NCBI GenBank assembly: GCA_007127495.1
Contig: SKZG01000471.1
Coordinates: forward strand, 1 to 6,747
Source of the DNA: Planctomycetales bacterium
GTDB lineage: Bacteria; Planctomycetota; Planctomycetia; Pirellulales; Thermoguttaceae
Reading direction: 5' to 3'
DNA: 6,747 nt
A program made the translations under genes and the position numbers. This document shows, piece by piece, positions 1 to 6,341 of this stretch; position 1 is the stretch's first letter; each line of letters starts with the position of its first letter. The notes below the pieces were generated by a model, which did no database searches, was not told the origin of the DNA, and saw only the letters and a list, made by a program, of their open reading frames with translations.

Positions 1-1
1 G

Positions 2-2179
2 CAGCGCCTGCGCGAACTGTTTGCGGAAACGGAGGCGGCGCGGCAGGGTCGGCTGTACTTTCCCCTGGGCATGCTTTCGAAGGGCTTCCGGCTGGTGCCT
101 GAACGAATCGTCTTGCTCAGCAGTGGGGAGCTGTTCCATCGCGACGACCTGGCCCGGCCCGCCCAGCGCCGGCTGGGCCGCGTCATCGACAGTTTTCTCG
201 ATTTGCGGCAGGGCGAACTCGTGGTCCACGTGGCACACGGCATTGCCCGGTATCGCGGCCTGACACTCCTGGAGAAAGGGCCCCGGCGCGAGGAGCATTT
301 GGAATTGGAGTTCCACGGCGGCACCCGGCTCTTTGTGCCCAGCTCGAAGATCGGCCTGGTGCAGAAGTACGTGGGCGGGACCAAACGGCGGCCTACCCTG
401 GCGCGGCTGGGAGGCCAAACGTGGGTGAAGCAGAAAGCCCGGGTCCGGAAGGCGGTTACCGACCTGGCCGCCGATATGCTGGAACTGCAAGCCACCCGCG
501 CCTCCCGGCCGGGGATCGGCTTCCCGCCCGACACCGAATGGCAGCGCGAGTTCGACGCCTCCTTCCCCTATCAGGAAACGCCCGATCAGGATTCCGCCAT
601 TGCAGCGATCAAGGCCGACATGACCCGGACGCGGCCGATGGACCGGCTTCTGTGCGGCGACGTGGGCTACGGCAAGACGGAATTGGCCATGCGCGCGGCG
701 TTCAAGGCGGTGGAGGCGGGCTATCAGGTGGCCATCCTCGTGCCCACCACCATCCTGGCGGAGCAACATTACCGGACCTTCACCGCCCGCATGGCCGAGT
801 TCCCCTTCCAGATCGCCTCGCTTTCACGGTTCCTTACGCGGGGCCGGCAGGCCGACGTGATCCGGCGGCTTGCCGAAGGCGGCGTCGACATTGTGATCGG
901 CACGCACCGACTGGCCCAGCGCGACGTGCGTTTCCACAACCTGGGACTGGTGATCATCGACGAGGAGCAGCGTTTCGGCGTGGAGGTGAAAGAGCATCTC
1001 AAGGCGCTGCGTTCCACCGTAGACGTGCTCACCATGACGGCCACACCCATCCCTCGCACACTGCACCTGAGCCTGCTGGGCGTTCGCGATATTTCGAATT
1101 TGGAAACACCGCCCGAAGACCGCCTGGCCGTCGAAACCCGCGTCACCCGGTTCCAGCCCGAACTGGTCCGCCATGCCGTCGAGCGGGAACTTGCCCGGGG
1201 CGGGCAGGTGTTCTTCGTCCATAATCGGGTGGAAGATATTTTCGCCGTCAAGCGGCGCCTGGAAGAAATCGTGCCCGAGGCGTCCATCGGCGTCGGCCAT
1301 GGCCAGATGCGCGAGCACGAGCTGGAGCGCGTGATGTTCGATTTCGTATCGGGGCGCTGCGACATCTTGCTGGCCACCACGATCATCGAGAGCGGGCTGG
1401 ACATTCCCAACGCCAATACGATGTTCATCGACGACGCCGACCGGTACGGCCTGGCCGACCTGCACCAGTTGCGCGGCCGGGTGGGCCGCTACAAGCATCG
1501 CGCGTACTGCTACCTGCTGATCGACCCTCGCAAAAACCTCACCCCAAACGCAGCGAAGCGCCTGCGGGCCATCGAAGAGTTCAGCGACATGGGCGCCGGG
1601 TTCTCCATTGCGATGCGCGACCTGGAGATACGCGGGGCGGGCAATATCCTGGGCACCGAACAAAGCGGCCATATCGCGGTGGTGGGATACGAACTGTACT
1701 GCTCCTTGCTGGAACAGGCCGTGCGGAGCCTCCAACGCCTGCCGCCGGCCCCGGAGGTCGACGTGGATATCGACCTGCCCGTCGAAGCCTACCTGCCCCA
1801 CCACTACGTGCCCGACATGCGCTCGAAGATCGACCTGTACCGCCGATTGGCCCGCGTAAGCGAGCAGGGGCAGTTGGACGACTTCACCATGGAGCTGGCC
1901 GATCGGTTCGGCAGCCCGCCGCCCCCGGCGCAGCAGCTTCTGGAGCTTGCCGAACTCCGGATTGCGGCCCGCACGTGGGGGGTTCATCGACTCCATTTGG
2001 AGGATGGTTTCCTTGTGCTGGGATACCGCGCCGGCGCGCCGATATCGCGGCTGGCCGACCGCAGCGGGAAACGCCTTCGCGTGGTCGATGGCCGCAGTGC
2101 GTATCTTCCGCTCAACCAAGGAGTTAGCTCGCCGGGCGCGGTGGTCGAGGCCGCCAAATCGCTGTTGCGTCCAAGCTGA
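2..2179 (+). CDS. mfd: Transcription-repair coupling factor Mfd, C-terminal part (5' end outside window)
   Basis: Mfd is a cytoplasmic ATP-driven translocase that removes RNA polymerase stalled at DNA lesions and recruits the UvrA/UvrB excision repair proteins. The frame is open from the left edge, so this is the last 725 residues of a protein usually about 1,100 long; the ATG at 71 is internal. The N-terminal UvrB-like region is missing. In order, I see the end of the D3 region (ELFHRDD), the RNA polymerase interaction domain (VVHVAHGIARYRG, nt 215-256), Walker A GDVGYGKTE (nt 656-682), motif Ia VPTTILAEQHY, the DEEQ box (nt 959-970), TATPIPRTL (from nt 1037), TTIIESGLDIP, LHQLRGRVGR (about nt 1460-1489), the RecG-like translocation motif GAGNILGTEQSGH (about nt 1634-1672) and the C-terminal regulatory D7 domain to the stop. 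All helicase motifs look intact. Residue-by-residue similarity to E. coli Mfd, as I remember it, is high throughout. A parvulin gene follows on the same strand after 146 bases. Confidence 0.98.
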   Translation, partial: QRLRELFAETEAARQGRLYFPLGMLSKGFRLVPERIVLLSSGELFHRDDLARPAQRRLGRVIDSFLDLRQGELVVHVAHGIARYRGLTLLEKGPRREEHLELEFHGGTRLFVPSSKIGLVQKYVGGTKRRPTLARLGGQTWVKQKARVRKAVTDLAADMLELQATRASRPGIGFPPDTEWQREFDASFPYQETPDQDSAIAAIKADMTRTRPMDRLLCGDVGYGKTELAMRAAFKAVEAGYQVAILVPTTILAEQHYRTFTARMAEFPFQIASLSRFLTRGRQADVIRRLAEGGVDIVIGTHRLAQRDVRFHNLGLVIIDEEQRFGVEVKEHLKALRSTVDVLTMTATPIPRTLHLSLLGVRDISNLETPPEDRLAVETRVTRFQPELVRHAVERELARGGQVFFVHNRVEDIFAVKRRLEEIVPEASIGVGHGQMREHELERVMFDFVSGRCDILLATTIIESGLDIPNANTMFIDDADRYGLADLHQLRGRVGRYKHRAYCYLLIDPRKNLTPNAAKRLRAIEEFSDMGAGFSIAMRDLEIRGAGNILGTEQSGHIAVVGYELYCSLLEQAVRSLQRLPPAPEVDVDIDLPVEAYLPHHYVPDMRSKIDLYRRLARVSEQGQLDDFTMELADRFGSPPPPAQQLLELAELRIAARTWGVHRLHLEDGFLVLGYRAGAPISRLADRSGKRLRVVDGRSAYLPLNQGVSSPGAVVEAAKSLLRPS

Positions 2180-2194
2180 CCGTCTCGTTATACT
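2165..2194 (+). promoter_or_regulatory. Possible sigma70-type promoter for the parvulin gene
   Basis: TATACT at 2189-2194 differs from the -10 consensus TATAAT at one base. A weak -35 candidate, TTGCGT (2165-2170, 3 of 6 matches), lies 18 bases upstream and overlaps the end of mfd. A transcript starting near 2201 would carry the whole nested inverted repeat in its 5' leader. One near-match hexamer is weak evidence, and read-through from mfd is an equally good explanation for expression of the downstream gene. Confidence 0.25.
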
Positions 2195-2204
2195 CCGGGG
2201 GAGT
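2192..2204 (+). terminator. Weak hairpin just after mfd, possible terminator
   Basis: ACTCC (2192-2196) can pair with GGAGT (2200-2204) around a GGG loop, starting 12 bases after the mfd stop and followed by TTCTGT. The stem is only five pairs and the T-tract is interrupted, so it would be a poor intrinsic terminator. It also overlaps the candidate -10 element, and both calls cannot be strong at once. Confidence 0.15.
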
Positions 2205-2212
2205 TTCTGTAC

Positions 2213-2308
2213 TCTTCCGTTTCTAGGTGCCAAGCCGCGATACTGTGGTAGGCACACGCCGTGTGCCGTCCCCGAAATAGAAACTGCCTGGCACCTGGAA
2301 ACGGAAGA
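2213..2308. repeat. Large nested inverted repeat (REP- or MITE-like) between mfd and the parvulin gene
   Basis: Two 23-base arms, 2213-2235 and 2286-2308, are inverted copies with 21 of 23 Watson-Crick pairs; the exceptions are one T-G wobble and one A-C mismatch. The 50-base interior holds a second, perfect palindrome at 2251-2267. As RNA, the element would form a long stem with a hairpin at its tip. It lies wholly between genes, begins 33 bases after the mfd stop and ends 17 bases before the earliest possible start of the next gene. There is no T-tract after either stem, so an intrinsic terminator is unlikely. It could be a dispersed non-coding repeat, a decayed miniature element, or a structured leader. 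I see no target-site duplication and no second copy in the window. Confidence 0.75.
2251..2267. repeat. Perfect inner palindrome GGCACAC-GCC-GTGTGCC
   Basis: Seven bases, GGCACAC (2251-2257), pair perfectly with GTGTGCC (2261-2267) around a three-base GCC loop. This very stable small hairpin sits at the tip of the larger inverted repeat. From memory, palindromes of this GGCACAC/GTGTGCC type recur between genes in planctomycete genomes, in the manner of REP elements. That recollection cannot be checked here. Confidence 0.8.
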
Positions 2309-2325
2309 ACCGGTTTCTGAACCTT

Positions 2326-3669
2326 TTGCTATCGCAACGGAACGCCGCTTTGCGCAACCATGCAACGTATTGTGTGATGTGGGTCGCCATCCTCTGCGCG
2401 ACGGGGGGTAGGTTCGCCTTCGCCCAGCCGTACGATCCGGCGATGCCCGACTACGGCCGATACACGACGCCGGCGACCACGCCCGGAATGCGGCAGTCCG
2501 CGCCCGCCGCGCCGCCACCGGTCGCGCGGCCGGAGCATTGGCCGGGTTCGGCGGGCGGCGTTGAGGCGGCCGGCGTTGAGGCGGGCGGTGGCGCCCCGCC
2601 TCCAGGACAATCGCTCCCCGTTGGCGCTATGTCCGCCCGCCCTTTCATCGGCGCGCACGTCGTCGCCCGAGTGGGCAAGGAGATCGTGACCGTACGCGAC
2701 GTGCTGTCGCAAGTCCCGACGATTGTCGAACGGAACCGCGGCAGAATCCCCGACGAAGCCCTGGCAGCGCAGCAGGAGGCCCTCGCCGCTGACCTGGGTC
2801 GAGCCATCGAAGAGGCCTTTGCCCGGCAGAACGGTTCGCCCGACCAACTCGTGATTCAGTCTGAGCAGCTTCGCGCCCAAATGCTCGATCAAGTGCTCAG
2901 GAGCCAGATCCAAACCCTGCTGGTCTTCCTCGACGCACAGCGCAACATTCCCGCAGAAGGGCTTCCCGAGGTGCGGCGGCAGATCGACGAGGGGTTCGAG
3001 AAACAGGTGGTGCCCGGTTTGCTGAAGCGGGCAGGGGCCGGCTCGCGTCGCGAATTGGATGACTTTTTGCGTTCGCAGGGGACCTCGCTCGAACGCGAAA
3101 AACGCATGTTCTTTCAGCAAACGCTCGCCCAGCAGTGGGTCCGGCAGCACGTGAACTTCGAGGAAAAGATCACGCACGAAGAAATGCTGGAATACTACCG
3201 GAACCACCCCGACGAGTTCGACCAGGAGGCCCGTACGACTTGGGACCAGCTTTGCGTGCAATTCGTCGATCAGCCGAGCGACGAGGCCGCGTATGCGGCC
3301 ATCGCGACCCTGGGGAACCGGGTGCTCGCGGGCGAGCCCTTCGCCGAAGTCGCGAAGGACGCGTCGCAGGGACCGACCGCATCCGAAGGAGGCCGCCGGG
3401 TGTGGCCCGATGAGCGGCACCTCTCCGAGGAGCTGGAGAATGCCATTCACGGCTTGCCGGTGGGCCAGCTTAGTCCCATCGTGCGCGACTGGCAAGGCTT
3501 GCACATTGTACGCGTGGTCGAGCGAACGCCGGCCGGCCGCCTCCCCTTCGAGGCGGTCCAGGAAGACATTCGCAGCAAGATCAAGGAAGAACGCGTCCAG
3601 AAGCAAATCGAGGAATACGTGCGCGAATTGAAGCGGCGCACGTCGGTTTGGACGGTCCTCGATCTGTGA
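2326..3669 (+). CDS. Exported SurA/PpiC-type parvulin (peptidyl-prolyl isomerase family) with divergent active site
   Basis: This looks like a periplasmic folding chaperone of the SurA/PpiC family, which binds unfolded exported proteins and may isomerise prolyl bonds. Residue numbers use the TTG at 2326. An N-terminal export signal has arginines at 5 and 10, a hydrophobic stretch at about 15-27, and a likely cut after Ala-Phe-Ala (31-33). Residues about 37-105 are a Pro/Ala/Gly-rich linker. A SurA-like N-terminal chaperone region follows (VVARVGKEIVTVRDV, 112-126, then helices to about 280). A parvulin-like domain spans about 300-400, with GEPFAEVAKDAS, a GG-x-x-x-W element (355-360) and GLHIVRV (391-397). 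His393 fits the conserved C-terminal parvulin histidine, but the usual early histidine of the HILV strand appears to be Gln308, so isomerase activity is uncertain. The tail is a charged helix. The start is unsure: TTG 2326, TTG 2350, GTG 2374 and ATG 2377 are all in frame and none has a good ribosome binding site. The first two leave a normal signal peptide. Confidence 0.85.
   Translation: MLSQRNAALRNHATYCVMWVAILCATGGRFAFAQPYDPAMPDYGRYTTPATTPGMRQSAPAAPPPVARPEHWPGSAGGVEAAGVEAGGGAPPPGQSLPVGAMSARPFIGAHVVARVGKEIVTVRDVLSQVPTIVERNRGRIPDEALAAQQEALAADLGRAIEEAFARQNGSPDQLVIQSEQLRAQMLDQVLRSQIQTLLVFLDAQRNIPAEGLPEVRRQIDEGFEKQVVPGLLKRAGAGSRRELDDFLRSQGTSLEREKRMFFQQTLAQQWVRQHVNFEEKITHEEMLEYYRNHPDEFDQEARTTWDQLCVQFVDQPSDEAAYAAIATLGNRVLAGEPFAEVAKDASQGPTASEGGRRVWPDERHLSEELENAIHGLPVGQLSPIVRDWQGLHIVRVVERTPAGRLPFEAVQEDIRSKIKEERVQKQIEEYVRELKRRTSVWTVLDL
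2557..2586 (+). repeat. 15-base tandem duplication in the parvulin linker
   Basis: Two 15-base units, 2557-2571 and 2572-2586, match at 14 of 15 positions and share the core GGCGTTGAGGCGG. They encode the repeated GVEA of the Gly/Ala-rich linker. The duplication keeps the frame and fits slippage in a low-complexity, disordered segment. Confidence 0.7.
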
Positions 3670-3694
3670 CCGTTCACCGGAAACGCTTACGCGG

Positions 3695-4885
3695 CTACTC
3701 GTACCGCCCGTGCGCCTCGGCCAGGGCCACCATGCGCTGCAAACGGCTGGGCTGAACGCGGGGCGCGACCGAGCAGGCGGAGGAGAGGATGTAACCGGAG
3801 CCGGGCATGCCGGTTTGCAACCGGTCGAGCACGGCCCGATCGAACGCAGCGTTGTCGGCATGGAGCATCTCGTTCACCGAGTCCAGGTTGCCCTTGAGGA
3901 AGAAACGCTCGCCGAAACGCTCTTTCGCTTCGGCCAGTTCCACCGTGCCCAGCGGCGGGGGGTCGAGCGTGTCGATCCCGTCGATACCGCTGCGGCTCAT
4001 CAGGTCCAGCCGGTCGCCGATCGCCCCGCACGTGTGTACGCACACCGGCAACGCGTGCCGATGCACTGCTGCGGCAAGCCGTTGTTCGTACGGGAGGACG
4101 AACTGCTCGTACATCGGGCGGCTGATGAACCCCGCCCCGGCAAACGCCGAACTGACCAGGACGGCGTCGGGGTCGTGCGGGGCGAGGCACTCGACTTGCG
4201 CCTCCGCCATCGCCGTGAACCGCTCCAAAAGCCGGTGGCACGTGACCGGCGCTTCGATCAGGGCCATCAATGCGTTCTGGTAGCCGAACAATTCCAGCAA
4301 ATGCGTGAACGGCGAGTACACCTCGACGTGAACCGACGCCTCCAGGCACAGGGCCCGCGCGGCGCGAAGGCCCGCGGTGAACCATTCCGGGTACACGGCC
4401 GGGTCGGAAAGGTCGGCCGCGGCCGGTATGTCCCACAACCCGGGCGCGTGCCATGTGTTCCACACGTACCCAGGCAATCGATACGTGGCCGGATCGTCGG
4501 CATCGACGCCCGCGTAATCGGCGCGCGGCAGCGGTTCGCCGCCGGCGCAGGTTTGCGGGTTATCGTCGGGCGGGATGCGCGTTTCCAGGCCGTTGGTCCA
4601 GCGAAGCCGCCGGACCGAATCGACCGTCTCCTCCGCGGTCAGGTAGTCGCGCCACCCGGCCGGCCTGCCCGGCAGGTTGACCAGCACACCATCGAAGCCG
4701 TACCGGCTGCGAAGCTCCTCCAGGGCGTGGGCAAAGCTCGAGCTATCGAACCAGATGTCGGCCGGATCGAGGCGGCTGTGGAGAAAATAATGCCCCAGCG
4801 CCAGTTGGCACATAACGGGCACGCGGTCGGCCGGCTCATGCCGCATGGCGGCCCGAACGCGTTCGCGGCTGGAAAATAGTTTCAT
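3695..4885 (-). CDS. URO-D superfamily protein, probably a zinc/corrinoid-type methyltransferase rather than heme HemE
   Basis: The product has 396 residues and is cytoplasmic, with no signal peptide. The URO-D fold includes uroporphyrinogen decarboxylase (HemE) and the MtaA/MtbA/CmuA methyltransferases, which move methyl groups between corrinoid proteins and a thiol or other acceptor. The N-terminus (RERVRAAMRHEPADRVPV, 7-24) is typical of the non-heme branch. Zinc-site residues fit the H-x-C...C pattern: His284 and Cys286 in HTCG, and Cys371 in the C-terminal GYILSSAC segment. GNLD (332-335) and the ISRPMYEQFVLPY segment (254-266) also fit the family. I chose the ATG at 4885 because homologues start close to this RERV motif and it leaves a 56-base gap after the sulfatase. 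A GTG at 4963 would overlap the sulfatase end and add 26 residues unlike the family. No strong ribosome binding site precedes 4885, so translation may be coupled to the upstream gene. The substrate is unknown. The gene ends 25 bases from the converging parvulin gene. Confidence 0.88.
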   Translation of the reverse strand: MKLFSSRERVRAAMRHEPADRVPVMCQLALGHYFLHSRLDPADIWFDSSSFAHALEELRSRYGFDGVLVNLPGRPAGWRDYLTAEETVDSVRRLRWTNGLETRIPPDDNPQTCAGGEPLPRADYAGVDADDPATYRLPGYVWNTWHAPGLWDIPAAADLSDPAVYPEWFTAGLRAARALCLEASVHVEVYSPFTHLLELFGYQNALMALIEAPVTCHRLLERFTAMAEAQVECLAPHDPDAVLVSSAFAGAGFISRPMYEQFVLPYEQRLAAAVHRHALPVCVHTCGAIGDRLDLMSRSGIDGIDTLDPPPLGTVELAEAKERFGERFFLKGNLDSVNEMLHADNAAFDRAVLDRLQTGMPGSGYILSSACSVAPRVQPSRLQRMVALAEAHGRYE

Positions 4886-4941
4886 CGAACACCCGAAACG
4901 GAAGGCCCCTTTTTCTAAGCAGCACGGTCTTGCGTGCCGGG

Positions 4942-6306
4942 TCACCGCCCCGGCGGCTGCCACGGCACGGCCCCGCCGCGCTGAATGTGCCGGCGCATTG
5001 CGGCTTGCAACTCGCGGGCAACCTTTCCATGACTGTCGAACAGGTTGTTCTGTTCCTGCGGATCGTCTTTCAGGTTGTACAGTTCCAAGGGTGAGTAGGG
5101 GTCGTTTTGCAGCAGCTTCCAGTCGCCGCGAATGAGGGCGTGGTAGGCCTTTCCGCCGTAGCGCGTGCCGCCCTCGCGGCGCACGAAGTACAGCTCCCGC
5201 CGGCTGTCGTCAAGCGGCTCGCCGCGCAGCAGGGGAACGAGGCTGACCGCGTCGAGGTCCCTGGGCAGGTCGGCCCCGGCCAGTTCCAGGAAGGTGGGGA
5301 ACACGTCGAACGTCAGGCCGGCGTAATCGGTTCGCGAGCCGGTCTCGACGCCCGCCGGCCAGCGCACGGCAAACGGCACGCGCAGTCCGCCGTCGTAGTG
5401 GCTTTGCTTGCCGTCGCGCCAGGGGTCGTTGTTCTGCGCGTGGGGCAGCGAGCCGCCGTTGTCGGAGGTGAACACGACCAGCGTGTTCTCGTCGAGGCCC
5501 GCCTCTCGCAGCGCCGCCATGAACCGGCCCACGCCGTGGTCGAGGTGCTCGACGAACGCGACGTTTCGAGCCCGCCGTTCGGGCATGTCCGGGGCGCGAC
5601 GGCGGACCTTTTCCAGCCACTCCTTGGGCGGCTCGATGGGAAAGTGCGGCGCGTTATAAGCGAGGAACAAGAAGAAGGGCTGCTCCTGCCCGGCCCGGCC
5701 GCGAACGTAATCGCACGCCCAGTCGGTGAACACGTCGGTGGCATGCCCTTCGGCTTCGATCACCTCGCGGTTGCGGCGCAGGTAGTTGTTGCCGTGCCGC
5801 CGATGGTGCCAGTAGCTGTCCATCATGTCGCCGAGGAAACCGTGGAAGAAATCGAACCCGCGCTCGTTGGGCGTATTGGGCGAGTCGAGCCCCAAGTGCC
5901 ACTTGCCCACGAGTGCCGTATGGTAGCCGGCTTCGCGGAGCAGGTCGGCCAGGGTGGGCAGCGCAGGGTCGAAGTAGCCCCAGGAGTTCTCCGGATGCGT
6001 GCGGATGACCCCCGGCACGCCGGCGCGATCGGCGTTGCGGCCGCTCAGCATGGCCGCCCGTGTGGGCGAGCAGACGGTGCAGTTCGCGCGGACGCCGGTA
6101 AACAGCATGCCCTCCGCTGCCAAACGGTCGATATGCGGGGTACGCACGTCGGTCGGGCCGTGCATCGAGACATCGCCGTAGCCATGGTCGTCCGTGAGAA
6201 TGAGCACGACGTTCGGCCTCGGTGCCTCGGCGGCGGCCGGCCCCGCCCCCCGCGCGGCGAGCACCGCCATGCCTGCTGCGAGCAAGAAGTGTTGGTACTT
6301 GTACAT
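4942..6306 (-). CDS. Secreted Cys-type sulfatase (arylsulfatase family S1)
   Basis: This enzyme hydrolyses sulfate esters outside the cytoplasm; the substrate is probably a sulfated sugar or polysaccharide, but the sequence does not say which. The 454-residue product begins with a signal peptide (Tyr/Lys n-region, hydrophobic core at about 7-18, likely cut near Ala26). NVVLILTDDHGYGD (32-45) supplies metal-binding Asp39 and Asp40. Signature 1, CSPTRAAMLSGR (79-90), has Cys79, which must be converted to formylglycine by a maturase. Signature 2, GKWHLG (134-139), gives Lys135 and His137. His221 (NAPHFP), Asp282-Asn283 (FTSDNGG) and Lys300 complete a full active site. The C-terminal subdomain has the usual ALIRGDWKLL and LYNLKDDPQEQNNL motifs. 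Length is normal for the family. The start at 6306 is favoured over 6363 because a perfect AGGAGG lies seven bases upstream and the protein then begins with the signal peptide. A PQQ-type gene lies 35 bases upstream and a URO-D gene 56 bases downstream, suggesting one operon. No maturase gene is in the window. Confidence 0.96.
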   Translation of the reverse strand: MYKYQHFLLAAGMAVLAARGAGPAAAEAPRPNVVLILTDDHGYGDVSMHGPTDVRTPHIDRLAAEGMLFTGVRANCTVCSPTRAAMLSGRNADRAGVPGVIRTHPENSWGYFDPALPTLADLLREAGYHTALVGKWHLGLDSPNTPNERGFDFFHGFLGDMMDSYWHHRRHGNNYLRRNREVIEAEGHATDVFTDWACDYVRGRAGQEQPFFLFLAYNAPHFPIEPPKEWLEKVRRRAPDMPERRARNVAFVEHLDHGVGRFMAALREAGLDENTLVVFTSDNGGSLPHAQNNDPWRDGKQSHYDGGLRVPFAVRWPAGVETGSRTDYAGLTFDVFPTFLELAGADLPRDLDAVSLVPLLRGEPLDDSRRELYFVRREGGTRYGGKAYHALIRGDWKLLQNDPYSPLELYNLKDDPQEQNNLFDSHGKVARELQAAMRRHIQRGGAVPWQPPGR

Positions 6307-6313
6307 ACGATGT

Positions 6314-6319
6314 CCTCCT
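6314..6319 (-). promoter_or_regulatory. Ribosome binding site AGGAGG of the sulfatase gene
   Basis: The minus strand reads AGGAGG here, a perfect anti-Shine-Dalgarno match, seven bases before the ATG at 6306. It decides the sulfatase start against the longer frame beginning at 6363. It lies in the 35-base gap after the upstream gene's stop and is the only strong ribosome binding site I see in the window. Confidence 0.9.
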
Positions 6320-6341
6320 GGGGCGGCCTGCGCCCGGTCGG

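Noticed and set aside
2213..2308. Nested inverted repeat as an intrinsic terminator or a CRISPR repeat
   Set aside because: No T-tract follows either stem, and there is only one unit with no spacer-repeat periodicity.
824..2518. 564-residue open frame on the minus strand opposite mfd
   Set aside because: It lies opposite a certain gene, has no recognisable motif, and is rich in Arg, Gly and Ala as expected from the reverse of GC-rich codons.
2329..3861. 510-residue open frame on the minus strand opposite the parvulin gene
   Set aside because: It spans the gene, the convergent gap and part of the inverted-repeat side of the spacer with no domain signal. The plus-strand reading has a signal peptide and family motifs.
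3710..4879. 389-residue open frame on the plus strand opposite the URO-D gene
   Set aside because: Long antisense frames are common in GC-rich DNA. The minus-strand reading has clear URO-D motifs and this one has none.
4895..4904. GAAACGGAAG shared with the right arm of the inverted repeat (2298-2307)
   Set aside because: A single 10-base match within 6.7 kb is expected many times by chance and does not extend, so it is not a second copy of the repeat.
4886..4963. Longer URO-D start at GTG 4963
   Set aside because: The extra 26 residues do not resemble the family, and the start would lie inside the sulfatase 3' end. ATG 4885 places the family N-terminal motif at residue 7.
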